From: Lichina pygmaea | Taxonomy: Eukaryota; Ascomycota; Lichinomycetes; Lichinales; Lichinaceae | Assembly: GCA_963422465.1 (NCBI GenBank) | Contig: OY730172.1 | Coordinates: 3,844,001-3,908,000, forward strand | Direction of reading: 5' to 3' | Length of the DNA stretch: 64,000 nucleotides | Part shown: positions 22,061 to 33,257 of the stretch, piece after piece | How positions within the stretch are numbered: position 1 is the first letter of the stretch | How the letters are laid out: each line of letters starts with the position of its first letter | The notes under the pieces: generated by a model | What the model was told of the DNA's origin: nothing | Databases searched by the model: none | The model's input: the letters and a program-made list of their open reading frames with translations, nothing else | Made by a program: the position numbers and the translations under genes

Positions 22061-23677
22061 TCAATCCTCCATGGCAGACTGGCCCATCTTGTCGCTCGGC
22101 TCGAGTACACTAGTTTGAGTCAGCATGACGAACGTCTCTTGGAAAGCAACCGCACGAAGACGGAAGAGGAGCAAGATGCCGAAGACGCACGAATATTGCT
22201 TCATCAATACCCCCTCGCCGCCCTTCTCCATGTCGACACCAAAGAGGTAGAACGACCCCTCGCTCGTGACGACCATGATCTCGGGACGGCTGTTGTTCAT
22301 GGCCACCACGCTCTTCACCGGTCTGGCACCGGCCGAACCCGAGTTGTTCGCCTTCGGGATCTTGATGTAGGCGAAGTCACGCGACGGCTCCCACAGCTCC
22401 GTGACCGTGGCCGGCAGGTAACCACCGACGGAGGCCGCGATGGTCTTGCCGACCGTCTGCGACGACCGCCGGATCATGCTTCCCAACGTGCCGTTGTGCA
22501 TGCGCGTCGGCGACGAGGCCAGGTCCCCAGCGCTGCTTTCCGAGTACGCCGAGGCAGGTCTGGAATCGTTGGACGGACTGATGTTCCTCCACCCGCGAGG
22601 TTCCGTCGACGTGAGCTGGTCGTTCGCGCCGGCGGCCGAGCCTCCCAGACGGAAGATGTGTACCGTCTCGGTCGCGGACGAGACGCAGAGGAGGGTCGAG
22701 TTGAGGTTGAAGGACATGTTGTAGATGCTCGACGGGATGGAGCCTCGTCGAAACTGATACAGCTTCTCCGCTTGCGGGACCGAGAAGACACGGACGATGG
22801 TGCCCTTGTCCGACGCGGTCGCCAGCAGCGTCCCTTCGCCGTTCATGGCGACGCACGACAGCGGCGATCGATGCGCCTCCACCACGTTCACCGCCTCGAG
22901 TTTCATGGTGTCGAAGAGGAGCACCTCGCCGCTGGTCGGCTGAGTGTAGGCCGAGGACGGAGGTGCGTGTGAGGGTGGGCCCACCTTGGAACGCGGCAGC
23001 TTCTTGGGGAGGGGATATGCGAGATAGCAGTTGTCCGACGAGGGTGCAAGGGCGCAAACAGCTGCCGCGGCTGTCAGCGGAGCATCGAAGCAGCATCGTC
23101 GGACAAGACCGGATGGGCCATGACGTACCGGTCGGGTTCGGAGACGTCTCAATCGTATATACCAGCTTCATGTTGCTGATGTCGTAAAGGTATATCTGCT
23201 CCTCGAGCACGACGGCCAGCCGTTTGCGGTTTAGGCGCACCGCTAGGATCGAGGAGGGAAACGTGAGCTCGCATATTGTCGTTTCTCTCTATCGACACCA
23301 GGGAAGACGTTGTCAGCCTCTCGTGCGTCCTTGGGGGTGCGGCCTCGCAGGTGGGGCGGCCGGTCCTTCGGCAGATGTTCCCGAGACATGGTGAGGCATA
23401 CCTTGGTGTTTTTGATCTGCAGGCGCCTCGGAGACAGCACGAAGGCGACAAGCGAGGTGGAAAAGAGCATCTCCAGGAGCGCAATGTTGCCCTCGCTGGT
23501 CTCGAAGCATTTGGAGAACGGGCTGGTATAGTAGATGCGAAAGCCTCGAGAAGTCCCTGAGGGCTGGTGTCAGTACTGGCTCCTTCGGCGGGTAAGCGTA
23601 TTCACTGCCGAGAGCTCACCGACGGCTAGACAGCTCTGGTCCTGATTGAACGTGATGAAGTTCATCGTGGCAGCCAT
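22061..23677 (-). CDS. ATG18: Autophagy PROPPIN Atg18 (WD40, phosphoinositide binding)
   Basis: Five exons (23677-23620, 23556-23402, 23288-23129, 23061-22191, 22109-22061) give 430 residues. It begins [20 protein letters not shown], typical of the first Atg18 blade. Blades with [30 protein letters not shown] and [25 protein letters not shown] follow. The LFRRG-equivalent motif appears as QFRRG, the two-arginine site that binds PI3P and PI(3,5)P2. A long Ser/Asn-rich insertion lies in the later blades, as in other fungal Atg18 proteins. The protein acts at the pre-autophagosome with Atg2 and at the vacuole membrane. All introns are GT-AG. It is divergent from the phosphatase gene at 24367, with about 690 bp between. 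Confidence 0.93.
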
Positions 23678-24366
23678 CTTGACTTCACCCCCACCTGTAC
23701 GGCGGGGTGATATAATGATGCTCTATAGCAAGACGATCATTCACTACTGCGTCTCACACTGTACTGTTCTGGTAGTTGCTTGCTGTTGGTTTCCTGGGGC
23801 TACACCATTTGTGCGAAGGCGGTGGCAGAAATATCACGTGACAGAGGCTTTCCACCATGTGACGGAAAGTTCTTACGAGTACTCCGTACGTTACGTACGT
23901 ATGTACACGTGCCTTCATCACGTGAAAGAGTGGTTTCCAGTGCTTCGGTACGTATGTACATACGTGCGTACGGAGTACGTAGTACGACTACGTTCTTCAG
24001 CAGGCGTACCTAACTGGCTACAGTAGTACGTAAGTACGTCGTACTCCGTACTTGATTATCGATTCTCATCTGGAGAAGAGACATGACAGTAGCATAAGTC
24101 ATGAGGTGACACTATACGGTACCGTAGCACTGAGTAGTCAGCTACGGAGAAGGCACGGGATACGGCACACACCAACTCTGCAGGTGTAGTGCAACCGAAT
24201 GGAAACCCCCCAACTGCCCCCTTGCCGCAGCATGCCTGGAAAATACCCCGCTATCGGCACCGGCTAATCGACTCGGAGGCCTGCTCGTGCACCGAACATC
24301 CCCCATCCCCCCTTCCCCATCCCCCATCACCCAATATCACGATGATCATGGCCGCTGAGTGGTGAC
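23678..24366. promoter_or_regulatory. Shared upstream region of ATG18 and the PPS1-like gene
   Basis: Divergent genes face away across 690 bp. The middle is dense in GTAC palindromes (CGGAGTAC, TACGTACG, at about 23880-24055) and three ATCACGTGA/TCACGTGA-like sites (CACGTG E-boxes at about 23835, 23908 and 23920). E-boxes are bound by bHLH factors in fungi; their use here is a guess. Confidence 0.4.
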
Positions 24367-24560
24367 ATGACATCCGGACAGCCCGGCCTCCACCGGTCCG
24401 ACTCATCAACGTTCGCCCTTCCGCTCAATCGACAACGAGCTTTCGCCCTCCCTCTGCTGGACACGGCCACCGCGTCGTCGACCGGCTTCGTGTTTGCTGG
24501 CCCTCGAGTCCTCGACACGATCGGCCGACACGCGCGCCCGTCACCATTGTTGTTGTTGTT

Positions 24561-24602
<42 letters not shown>

Positions 24603-27150
24603 TTCGCCATCGCACTTTAAGCCCGTCATGGCCGCAATGGTGGCTCGTCCGCCTCAACTCGGCCAGCGGCCGAGCCGGAGGTCTTCCACAACGGCGCTCA
24701 AGGCGAAGACACCCAAGGCCGTTGCGGCCTCCGTTAGCTCGGCTGCATCCCAGCCTCCGGCCTCGCTCGTGCCAAACAAGCATCTCCAGAGCCTATCGCC
24801 GGGCTTGCCGCCGCCGCAGGCACTCGACGCGCCTCCGCCATCGCCGATCACACGACGCCCCAGCCTTCCGAACCTCTCGTCGCCGCTGTACCCGCCCGGC
24901 CGATTCCATGTCGCCCTCCAGTCGCCGGTCGTCTACGCCATTGACATCGACCATCTCGCCGCCGCGATCGAGCATTGTGCGAGCCAATCCCTACCGGACC
25001 CCAAGGCCGTGTTCCCTTGGCTCCACGGTCTGCACCCCATCAATTCGTCGCAGCTGAACTTCTTCGGTGCGCAGCGTCGATCCTCGCGCAAGGCACCGAA
25101 GAGTCTTCGCAGCGTCACGGTGGTGAAGGCCGGAGGGGACCTGAGCTGCGCTCGGCTGAAGAGTGCCGTCGCTCCGGCCGAGCTGCTGCCCGACCTGGAA
25201 GAGCTAAGTTCCGCTTTCCTCGACGTCGATCCGCCTCGGGGCTTCTCGGTGCGCAACTTCCACATTCAAGCCTGCAAGATGGCCACCGTCTCCGACGTCG
25301 TTCTGTATCGCGACGATACCGTTAGCCACGACGACCTGCTGCAGCTGGCCAAGCGCTTCGCCGTCGCCCAACGAATCCGAAAGCTCCAAGGGAGCCCGAC
25401 CGGCCGGCACCCGCCACCCTTCAACACCTTCGTCCTCTCGAGTAAGTTATGTCGAGGCTAGGGATGGAGGTGTCGAGGACTGATTCGGCTGATCGTGGAA
25501 CCAGCACCGTTTGAGCAGATCGAGACGGAGCATCCCGAGCTCGTGGCGGTCGACTCGTCCGGCCAGATGACCGGAAAGGTCTTGGATTTCGGTAAGACCT
25601 CGCTCGTCCAAGGACGCAGGTGAAGTGCTTGGCGCAGAGTCCTGACTGGATCGCAAAGCGCACCGCGAGCGGATCGAGATGGCCGACATGTCGCGCGCCT
25701 CGGAGATATGCCGAAACGTGTGGCTTGGGCCAACCCCGGCCTATAACGCCAGCGCCAGCGGCAACGAGATGCCGTTCGAGGGGGGACCGCGCTATGACCT
25801 CCTTGTCGAGGCCACAGACATGGCACAGATGTTCGACCCACCCCCGCTGGAGGCAACCCTCGGCGTCTTCGGCGCGACGGACGAGCCTCAGGTCGTCGAG
25901 TTCCCGTCGTCGGGCAGCGTTATGCCATCGGACTGGACCGACGCCGACACCGACAAGCTGGTCGGGACCTGCCGATGGATTCATCAGCTGGCCAATCCTA
26001 ACCGACGCCATCCGGCTCGGCAGGGCATCCGAGTCGACGACGACGACGACGGCGACGACGACGGCGACGACATCGTGATGGCCCTCGAGACGCCACAACC
26101 GCAGAGGAAGATGCTGATCCACTGTGCGGACGGCTATACCGAGACATCGTTTCTGGCGCTCGCATATTTCATGTACGCCGAAGGTGTCAGCGTGCACGAG
26201 GCTTGGCTGAGGCTGCATCGCGATAAGCAGCGAAATTTCTTCGCCTATCCGTCCGACGTCAGGGTTCTCGTGCACGTGCAGCCGCACATCATGGAGGCCA
26301 GCCCGTCCGAATCGGCCGGGGACCATGCGTCTCCGCCGTCTTGGCTCCGTCTGATGGACGGCTCCTTCCCCAGTCGTATCCTGCCGTACATGTACCTGGG
26401 GAACCTTGGCCATGCGAACAATCCGGGCCTCCTGCGTGCGCTCGGCATCAGGCAGGTCCTGAGCGTTGGCGAGCCGCTCAGCTGGAGTTCGTCCGACCGG
26501 AACAATTGGGACGGCAAGATGCTGCTCGTCGATCGTGTGCAGGACAACGGCCTCGATTCGCTGACGGACGAGTTCGACCGATGCCTAGAGTTCATCGGTA
26601 AGATCATGCCAGACACGATACGGCGACAGCCGAAAGACGTCGAGCTGACGCCTCCCCTTCACGCAGCCGACGGAAAAGCAAAGGGCACGGCGACGTTGGT
26701 GCACTGTCGTGTCGGCGTGTCTCGGTCGGCGACGATCTGCATCGCTGAGGTCATGAAGAGTCTCGGTCTGTCATTTCCTCGGGCCTAGTATGTCGACCGG
26801 ATCACGTCTTTCTTTGATCATCTGCCTTCGGGCTCACCCGGGCATGGGCTAATCATCGCTTGCCCCCCGAAACAGCTGCTTTGTTCGAGCTCGACGTCTG
26901 AACGTCATCATCCAGCCTAATCTTCGATTCTCGTAAGTGCCGCAGACGACATCCTTCTCCTTAGCCGTACACCAGAACCATTCCGCGGAACCAGCCTCAA
27001 TTGACCGGAATCGCTATCCGCAGGTATGAACTGCTCAAATGGGAAGAGACCCGGACGCACGAGAAGGGCCATGAGTCTTGCGGGCGTGAGCTCGAATGGG
27101 CGACCATAGCCCGTGAGATCGCGCTCTTGAACAAACCCTACACTCGTTAG
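24367..27150 (+). CDS. PPS1: Dual-specificity protein phosphatase, Pps1-like
   Basis: Exons 24367-25441, 25505-25591, 25659-26787, 26876-26932 and 27024-27150 give 824 residues in consistent phase. A Ser-rich head with a run encoded by a GTC/TCG microsatellite comes first. Then come the family blocks VVYAIDIDHLA, VFPWLHGLHPIN and APSD-like FEQIETEHPELVAVDSSG. A first phosphatase-like loop reads IHCADGYTETS, the usual Pps1 variant that lacks the catalytic arginine. The catalytic loop is VHCRVGVSRSATICIAEV, matching HCx5RS, with the final helix RLNVIIQPNLRFSYELLKWE. In yeast Pps1 dephosphorylates Tyr and Thr and affects S-phase progress. An acidic DDDDDGDDDGDD insert precedes the first loop. 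The start is the first in-frame ATG; an internal one could serve instead. Confidence 0.9.
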
Positions 27151-28073
27151 AATGGACGTGTGGTTGCGAGTACGCGTATATCTCCTTCTCTGCTGCCCAT
27201 GTCGGTCGGATCCATGAAGGCTATGACCCATGGTTTCTCCTGCTGGCTCATCTTCCTTGGCCAAGCGATCCAGGAAAGGCCGCTTATGATTGATGACGAC
27301 GGTAGCGGCTATGGTAACGAATTCCACGACAGGGGCCGGCGGTGTTCTTGGCCAGGGGCAACGTGGACATGGCTGGTATGCCTTCGGGTGTTCAGGTTTT
27401 AGTCAGGGGAATGCTCCATCTCCGCACGCGCTGGAGAGAAAAGGGGGAAGGGATGGGAAGATGCGCAGTAGCGTCTTTACTCGCCTTTTCGTTGTACGGC
27501 TCTTGATCTCTATATTTTCCACCACCATGTCGATCTGTGCCCAAATTCTCATCGTGGCATCCAACTCTCGACTTTCAATCCGCGTCGACTGTGGCTAGAC
27601 ACTGCGGGAATGAACAGTGGATGGGATGAAGCTCAAACATCTTGCCATGCTTTCCAGCGGGTGAAATATCTGAGAGTGTCACGATTTGAAGTACTTGAAA
27701 AAAATGTGTGTTTGATCTCCTGTTTCCATACGGAGTACTTCAACGGCAGTCTGTCATCGGGCAATGCGAAAGGGTCGATTAGGGCTAAGCTTTAGGGCTA
27801 CTTAAGTACATACGTACGTACCCCCGTACGTACGTACGTACCGTCAACAGTTGTGACGTAATCCTCGTAGCTCCATAAGGCAAGCCGGCAAGGGTACGGA
27901 GTACATAACATACGTACGCTTGTATAGTGATTCAGCTTAAATTTAGCTGTAAAATAGGTGGCGATGCCTTGGTCATAGGGCAGTCTAGACCTAGTAACTA
28001 CTAGATTATTAGGGATGCTGACACTGATGTTGTAGTGGTGTTGTACATATGTACGGAGTACGGAGTACATACG
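27151..28073. other. Intergenic; no gene seen
   Basis: No domain-bearing frame. The 3' flank of the phosphatase gene passes into AT-richer DNA with GTAC palindromes at 27805-27845 and 27895-27918. Confidence 0.5.
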
Positions 28074-28075
28074 TA

Positions 28076-28243
28076 CAGTGTCACGACACAAGTCTGCGTA
28101 CACCGGTACAACCCATCAGCTGCTAGCTTCTTAAGTAATGCGACAGAATCAGAGTTACAGCGACAGCAGCAAGTGATGATGTATTGATTCTCCAGACTAA
28201 CCCTTTTGCATGAAGGTGTACGCAGACTTGTGTCGTGCCACTG
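28076..28243. mobile_element. Tc1/mariner-type MITE, copy 2 (well preserved)
   Basis: A 168-bp element between TA dinucleotides (28074-28075, 28244-28245). The ends are a 29-bp inverted repeat, CAGTGTCACGACACAAG... at the left against CAGTGGCACGACACAAG... read from the right, with a single mismatch. The interior is noncoding. It shares ends and several internal words with 7797-7973. It is non-autonomous. Confidence 0.88.
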
Positions 28244-28405
28244 TACGTCCCTGTTACATAGGTACCTACGTACGGAAGTATGGAGGCCCGCGCCAAAAAT
28301 ATTCGGAAAGATTTAAATGGAAGTGACAAAAGTTGTGAGACTATCCCACAATTCTCCTCCCAATTGTTATCATCATTCTTGTTATTGTCCATCACCCCAT
28401 CACCC

Positions 28406-28680
28406 CTAAGTTTGACAGAGATCTTGAAGTCTGAAGTGCTCAAGTATCTTCTTATAAAGCTCAGTCTTCTTCCCACTCTGAGCTGTCACTATTCTCATCA
28501 CTGTTGTTGTTCTTGTCCACGGAGTTTGTGACTGGATGGTAGCCACAGTCGTACATGACTTGACTTGGCGGATTTGATAGATTGTGCTGAAAGAAAGGTC
28601 TGCGAGATTACTGATATACTTCACAGGTACACCTTCTTCAAGAAGAGCAAGCACACATGCTTTCTGTGCAATACTGATGT
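28406..28680 (-). pseudogene. Tc1/mariner-like transposase N-terminal fragment
   Basis: The minus strand encodes a helix-turn-helix of transposase type: AQKACVLALLEEGVPVKYIS followed by NLADLSFSTIYQIRQ. The frame continues about 55 codons (charged, GKKTELYKKILEHFR) and stops at 28406. The catalytic DDE part is absent, so this is a DNA transposon remnant. It lies 160 bp from the MITE, but I could not match its outer ends to the MITE inverted repeats. Confidence 0.6.
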
Positions 28681-29087
28681 TTTTGTTGGTTCTGGTTGAT
28701 CGGTGGTATGGGGTCGGGTGAGGTGGCTTTTGGTGGTGGGGATAGTCTCATCACTTTTTGGTGAGATTCCGAATAATTATGTCGTCTGCTCCCGTACAGT
28801 ATCACGAGTACGTCCGTACGGAGTACTCGCACTAGGATATATGATAGCCATGGTACGCTACGTAGCGCACCCTATTTCGGGCTACAGCAGCCGCCCGTGC
28901 TTCCCCACTATCGCGGGGCACAATATACGGGATATCCGCACCTGATATCAAAGTGTCCTGCTAGCCGCCCTTACCGGTAGAGGTGGTCGCCAGTTCCGAC
29001 TACTTTACAAATGTGCGCAAGAACGAGCTTTATCGTTCTTGCTCTTTCTCGTCTCCCCTTGAGCGTCAAAGGTTCAATTGGAACACA

Positions 29088-30980
29088 ATGGCCTCACGCC
29101 AAGATACCAGCGTCGTTGAGGTGGCCCAGCCGGTGCATCAATCATCCCATCATGCTGTGGTCATAGAACCCGAATTTTCACCACACAGCGAGGCGCGTCT
29201 CGGCATGTCCTCCTTGTCGAGCACCGGCGATGGAGGATTCGTGCTCGGACGCTCCGACGATGACCCCCCTGCAGACGCCGTGTCGCAGCTGCAGAGATGG
29301 AACGGTTCGCGACGCAATGTGTATAAGACCCTGGCCACTTTTATGTCTTTTGTCCTCTTAGGCATGAACGATGCTGCGTATGGTGTAAGTGCCCCGATCA
29401 TTGGACCCAACAAGTGTGTTGATGCGGCGATTAATCCAGCTGGGACTAGGCTATCATTCCATATGTGAGAATGCTATACCGTCCTGGGCTCACCACTACC
29501 GATCTGGAAAGCCTCTGCTGAGGGCCCGGTTTCTGTGCCACAGCTGGAGGAGTACTACCACATCAGTTACACAGTGGTGTCCCTGGTGTTCCTGTCGCCG
29601 CTAGCGGGATACATCGCGGCGTCGCTTCTGAACAATGTCATCCACATGACTTTCGGACAGAGAGGCGTCTCGATCATCGGGCCGGGCTTTCATCTTGTTA
29701 CGTACGTCATCGTGGCGCTCCATCCCACATACCCAGTCCTAATCATCGCCTTCATGGTGTCGGGCTTCGGGAACGGCCTGCTCGACGCGGCCTGGAATGC
29801 TTGGGTTGGGAACCTGGCCAACGCCAATGAGGTACTGGGCCTCTTGCATGGCTGCTACGGCCTTGGTGCGACGTTAAGCCCACTGATTGCGACGACGCTG
29901 GTCACCAAGGCACGCTGGCCTTGGTACGCCTTTTACTACTTCATGGTGCGTCTCGCACCGTTCGTGCTCTACTCTTGCGTCGAGGCCAAACTCGGCATGG
30001 AGCGGATGCTCCGACATTGAATGGTGTTTCTAAGTCCTCGCACGTCGGTAGGTTGGTGGGGCCGTGCTTGAGTTTGGCATTTGCTTGGCCGCGTTCTGGG
30101 ACGAGACGGGAAAGAAGTTCAAGGAGGAGAATAGGCGCATGGCAACCGGTCCTGGGAAGAAGGGCAGACTTCGGGAGGCTCTCTCGGGCCGTGTGTCCTG
30201 GACCCTTGCATTCTTTCTGCTCGGCTACGTCGGCGTCGAAGGTGCGTTGATCTGTTTGCGGTGGCGCACCGTGCATCTCCCCGGCGGGAGCTCTTCGCTT
30301 ATGTTTAGAAATCGCAGTGGCACTCGGGGGCTGGGTCGTGACGTTCATGATGCGTGTCCGCCACGGCGAAGCGTTCGCTTCTGGCATGACGGCGGTCGGG
30401 TTCTGGCTGGGCCTGACCGTCGGCCGTGTCGTCCTGGGATTTGTGACGGGCAGGATTGGGGAGAAGATCGCGGTCACCGTGAGCCTTTCGTCCTTGCCAC
30501 TGTTCATGTCGGTGCCTTACGGTCGGCCCAGACCGAGCTGACAATCTTGGGATTCCAGGTCTACTTTGCGATCTCGATGGCGCTGGAGATCTTGTTCTGG
30601 CTGGTCCCTCAGTTCGTGGTCTCGGCCATCGCAGTGTCTCTTGTCGGATTCTTTCTGGGTCCGCTGTTTCCTGCGGCTGTCGTACGTAACCTCGAGTCTG
30701 GTAGACTCTGCTGGACTGCCATAAACCAGTCGCGCTGACGATGAGTGAATCTCGTCAGGTCGCCGCGACCAAAATCCTCCCAAAGCACCTGCACATCAGC
30801 GCCATCGGCTTCGCCGTCGCGTTCGGCGGGGGCGGCGCTGCCATCCTCCCCTTTGCCGTCGGCGCCATCGCGCAGGCAAAGGGCGTGCAGGTGTTGCAGC
30901 CGATCGTCTTGGCCATCTTGGCAGCCATTCTTGGGCTCTGGCTCACGTTGCCCAGAATCAAGGAGTCGCATACCAGCTGA
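29088..30980 (+). CDS. Major facilitator superfamily carrier, BSC6-like
   Basis: Seven exons (29088-29384, 29450-29464, 29544-29945, 30052-30241, 30309-30478, 30559-30681, 30759-30980) give 472 residues. Exon 2 is only 15 nt (AIIPY) but is required by phase and family conservation. After a hydrophilic ~80-residue N-terminus come about 12 membrane segments, starting LATFMSFVLLGMNDAAYG and including LVFLSPLAGYIAASLLNNVI, LIIAFMVSGFGNGLLDAAWN and GFAVAFGGGGAAILPFAVGA. GLLHGCYGLGATLSPLIAT is the conserved mid-part of this fungal subfamily (relatives of yeast BSC6). The substrate is unknown. All introns are GT-AG. Confidence 0.88.
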
Positions 30981-31603
30981 TGTTGTTCAAGAGGGATGCA
31001 ATAGCCACTCTAGAACGCGTGTGCCCACTACCGAAGGGGAGGGGGAGAAGACTGCTGGAGCTACAAGGCATCGGCCTACTTTGAGAGGGCAGAAGAAGCT
31101 GTCGACTGAGGCTCTCTCGGACTCGGGGGCTCTGAGCCCCCACTAACTGTCTGACTAAGCTGGCCCCGGGCCTAGCCCGGGCTGCGGCCGCAACAAGACG
31201 GCGCCCAAGGCTATCTTCCTAGACTGACATCCGAAGGAAAGAAGATCCAGAAGCCACCTCCCCCTTTGAGCTATGATTTCTCCACGATAGAAGTCCCATT
31301 GACATTCAAAGAACGCTCTGTCTACAGAAGAACTAGAAGACACCAATGAAAAATTTTGAAAGATGGAATATAGCTTGATCAGAACCATCGCCGAGAGATC
31401 ATAATCTCCAATCGTACTACCAGCACAGTGTTTGATATAGAGGTAGCTCCGCAGCACCTTTCCCCCTCTTAGTCAATTACCTGAACCTGAGAAGAGCATG
31501 GTTATAACACGCCCAACTGAAATCATACCCGTATGGTATATAGATGCCGTACAACTGCCCCCGATGAATTCCCATCTTCAAGGCGATGGTGCCGATTGAC
31601 TTC

Positions 31604-31646
<43 letters not shown>

Positions 31647-32459
31647 TGTCGTCTTAGCTGTCTGCGTGTTTGCAAATTGAGGATTGGAGCTCAAGCTGGT
31701 ACCCCATGCTGCAGCCCACCCTGCAACTCAGGCTAGTACGCAAGCTGCAAGTCGAGCCAAGCTGTAACTCGAGCTAGCACGCAAGCTGTAACTCGAGCTA
31801 GTACACGGGCTGGAACAATACAGGCTGAATCTCAAATTGTACAGTCAGTGATTAGATACTATACGGACTGTACGTAGCTACAGCATATCACTGTAGTAGT
31901 GGCTGGATTGGACACAACTCGCAGGGATGAGTCTGTTGGGATATGTTACTTGGAGAATTTGCGGTGGCTAAGATAAGATGGCTGGGATGGGACGGCTAAG
32001 ATGAGCAACACTTCTGTGTTTGGCTCTACGGTACGGAGTGATATCTCTGGTTTTAGAGGGTAGTTGTTAAATTAATCAGTCGATAAATTGGCCAATCGAT
32101 CAATTAGTCAGTCAGTCAATCAATCAATCGACTTGGAGATGTGATGTTGTATCGTTTCGGTTCAGCAAGACTTTTGGTATCACCTCCATCTTCCCCTTCT
32201 TCCCAGCCCTTTCCCGAGCGAGGGAGCCCGGGTCCAGGCAATCGACGCCGACGCTATGCTATAAAGCAGAAACCGCTGCAGGCAAGATGACGCGAAGAAA
32301 TCGCCGAACAGATGACGCAATCGCCGAGAGGAAGATACCGCCGAGAAGAAGATGCGGAGGTGGCGGGTAGCGGAGTTGTGTTGCGGGAGGCGGAGGTCGG
32401 CGTCGACGATGTTTGGGGTCTGCTCTTGGGACGACAGGAACAGAACATGCTTCGACAGT
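30981..32459. other. Intergenic; CTG run and short degenerate repeats
   Basis: Contains a CTG microsatellite at 31604-31648 and, at about 31700-31815, four imperfect ~23-bp copies of a CAAGCTGTAACTCGAGCTAG-type unit. A ~100-codon minus-strand frame at 31155-31457 has no recognisable domain. No gene is called. Confidence 0.5.
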
Positions 32460-33130
32460 CAGGGGAGTCTGCACCCATCGACCTATGAATAACGAGGTTT
32501 GCGCTGCGAGAGGTGGGGGTCTGCGCCGAGATGTTTGAGGTCTGCTCTTAATGCCCTTGTAATGACAGTCAAAGGGTCTGTGCCTCGAGAGGTGAGCATG
32601 CGCCCAGAGTGATACTGCCGGGTCTGAATGACGAGGTCTCCTTTGAGAGAGAGGTGGAGGTATGTGCTTAGAGAGGCGGGGTCTGCGCCGAGAATGTTTG
32701 AAGTCTTCCGTGAGGATGACAGAGACAGAAGGGTCTGTGCCTCGAGAGGTGAGTATGCTCCCAGAGCGATACTGCTGGATCTGAATGACGAGGTCTGCCC
32801 TGAGAGAAAGGTGGAGGTCTGTGTTGAGAGGCGGGGTCCTGCGCCGAGAATATTTGAAGTCTGCCGTGAGGATGACAGAGACAGAAAGGTCTGTGCTTTG
32901 AGAGGCGAGTATGCGCCCAGAGTGATACTGCTGGGTCTATATGACGAGGTCTGCCCTGAGAGAAAGGTGGAGGTCTGAATTGAGAGAGGCGGGGTCTGCG
33001 CCGAGAATTTTTGAAGTCTGCTGTTAGGATGACAGCGACAGAAAGGTCTGCGCCCTGAAAGGCGGGAGGCTGCACCCGGAATGATAGGGTTGACGCTTCA
33101 ATGACAAGGTCTGCGCTGAGCAAGGCGGGG
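32460..33130. repeat. 156-bp minisatellite downstream of the SUMO protease gene
   Basis: About four copies of a ~156-bp unit, each with GATGACAGAGACAGAAAGGTC and a GATACTGCTGGGTCT-like block, at about 32563, 32715, 32870 and 33028. Each unit is itself built from shorter GAGGTCTGCGC-type words. Because 156 is a multiple of three, frames stay open on both strands (for example 151 codons on the minus strand), but this is a by-product of the period. It lies just past the stop codon of the protease gene and may be in its 3' untranslated region. Confidence 0.85.
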
Positions 33131-33257
33131 GTCGGCGCCGTGATAGGTAGAGACGACGAGGTCTGTCGTTTTTGGGAAAGAGTGGAGGTCCGCTCCGCGA
33201 ACGAACTTGCAACGTCTCGTGCGCTGACAAAGACCCAAATTGAGAGAAGGTACCGTC

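Noticed and set aside
31155-31457. Minus-strand 100-codon frame
   Set aside because: Looks somewhat protein-like (LRSYLYIKHCAGSTIGDYD), but no domain, splice support or family could be recognised.
32668-33123. 151-codon repeat protein on the minus strand
   Set aside because: Its openness follows from a repeat period divisible by three; no good start context or signal was seen.
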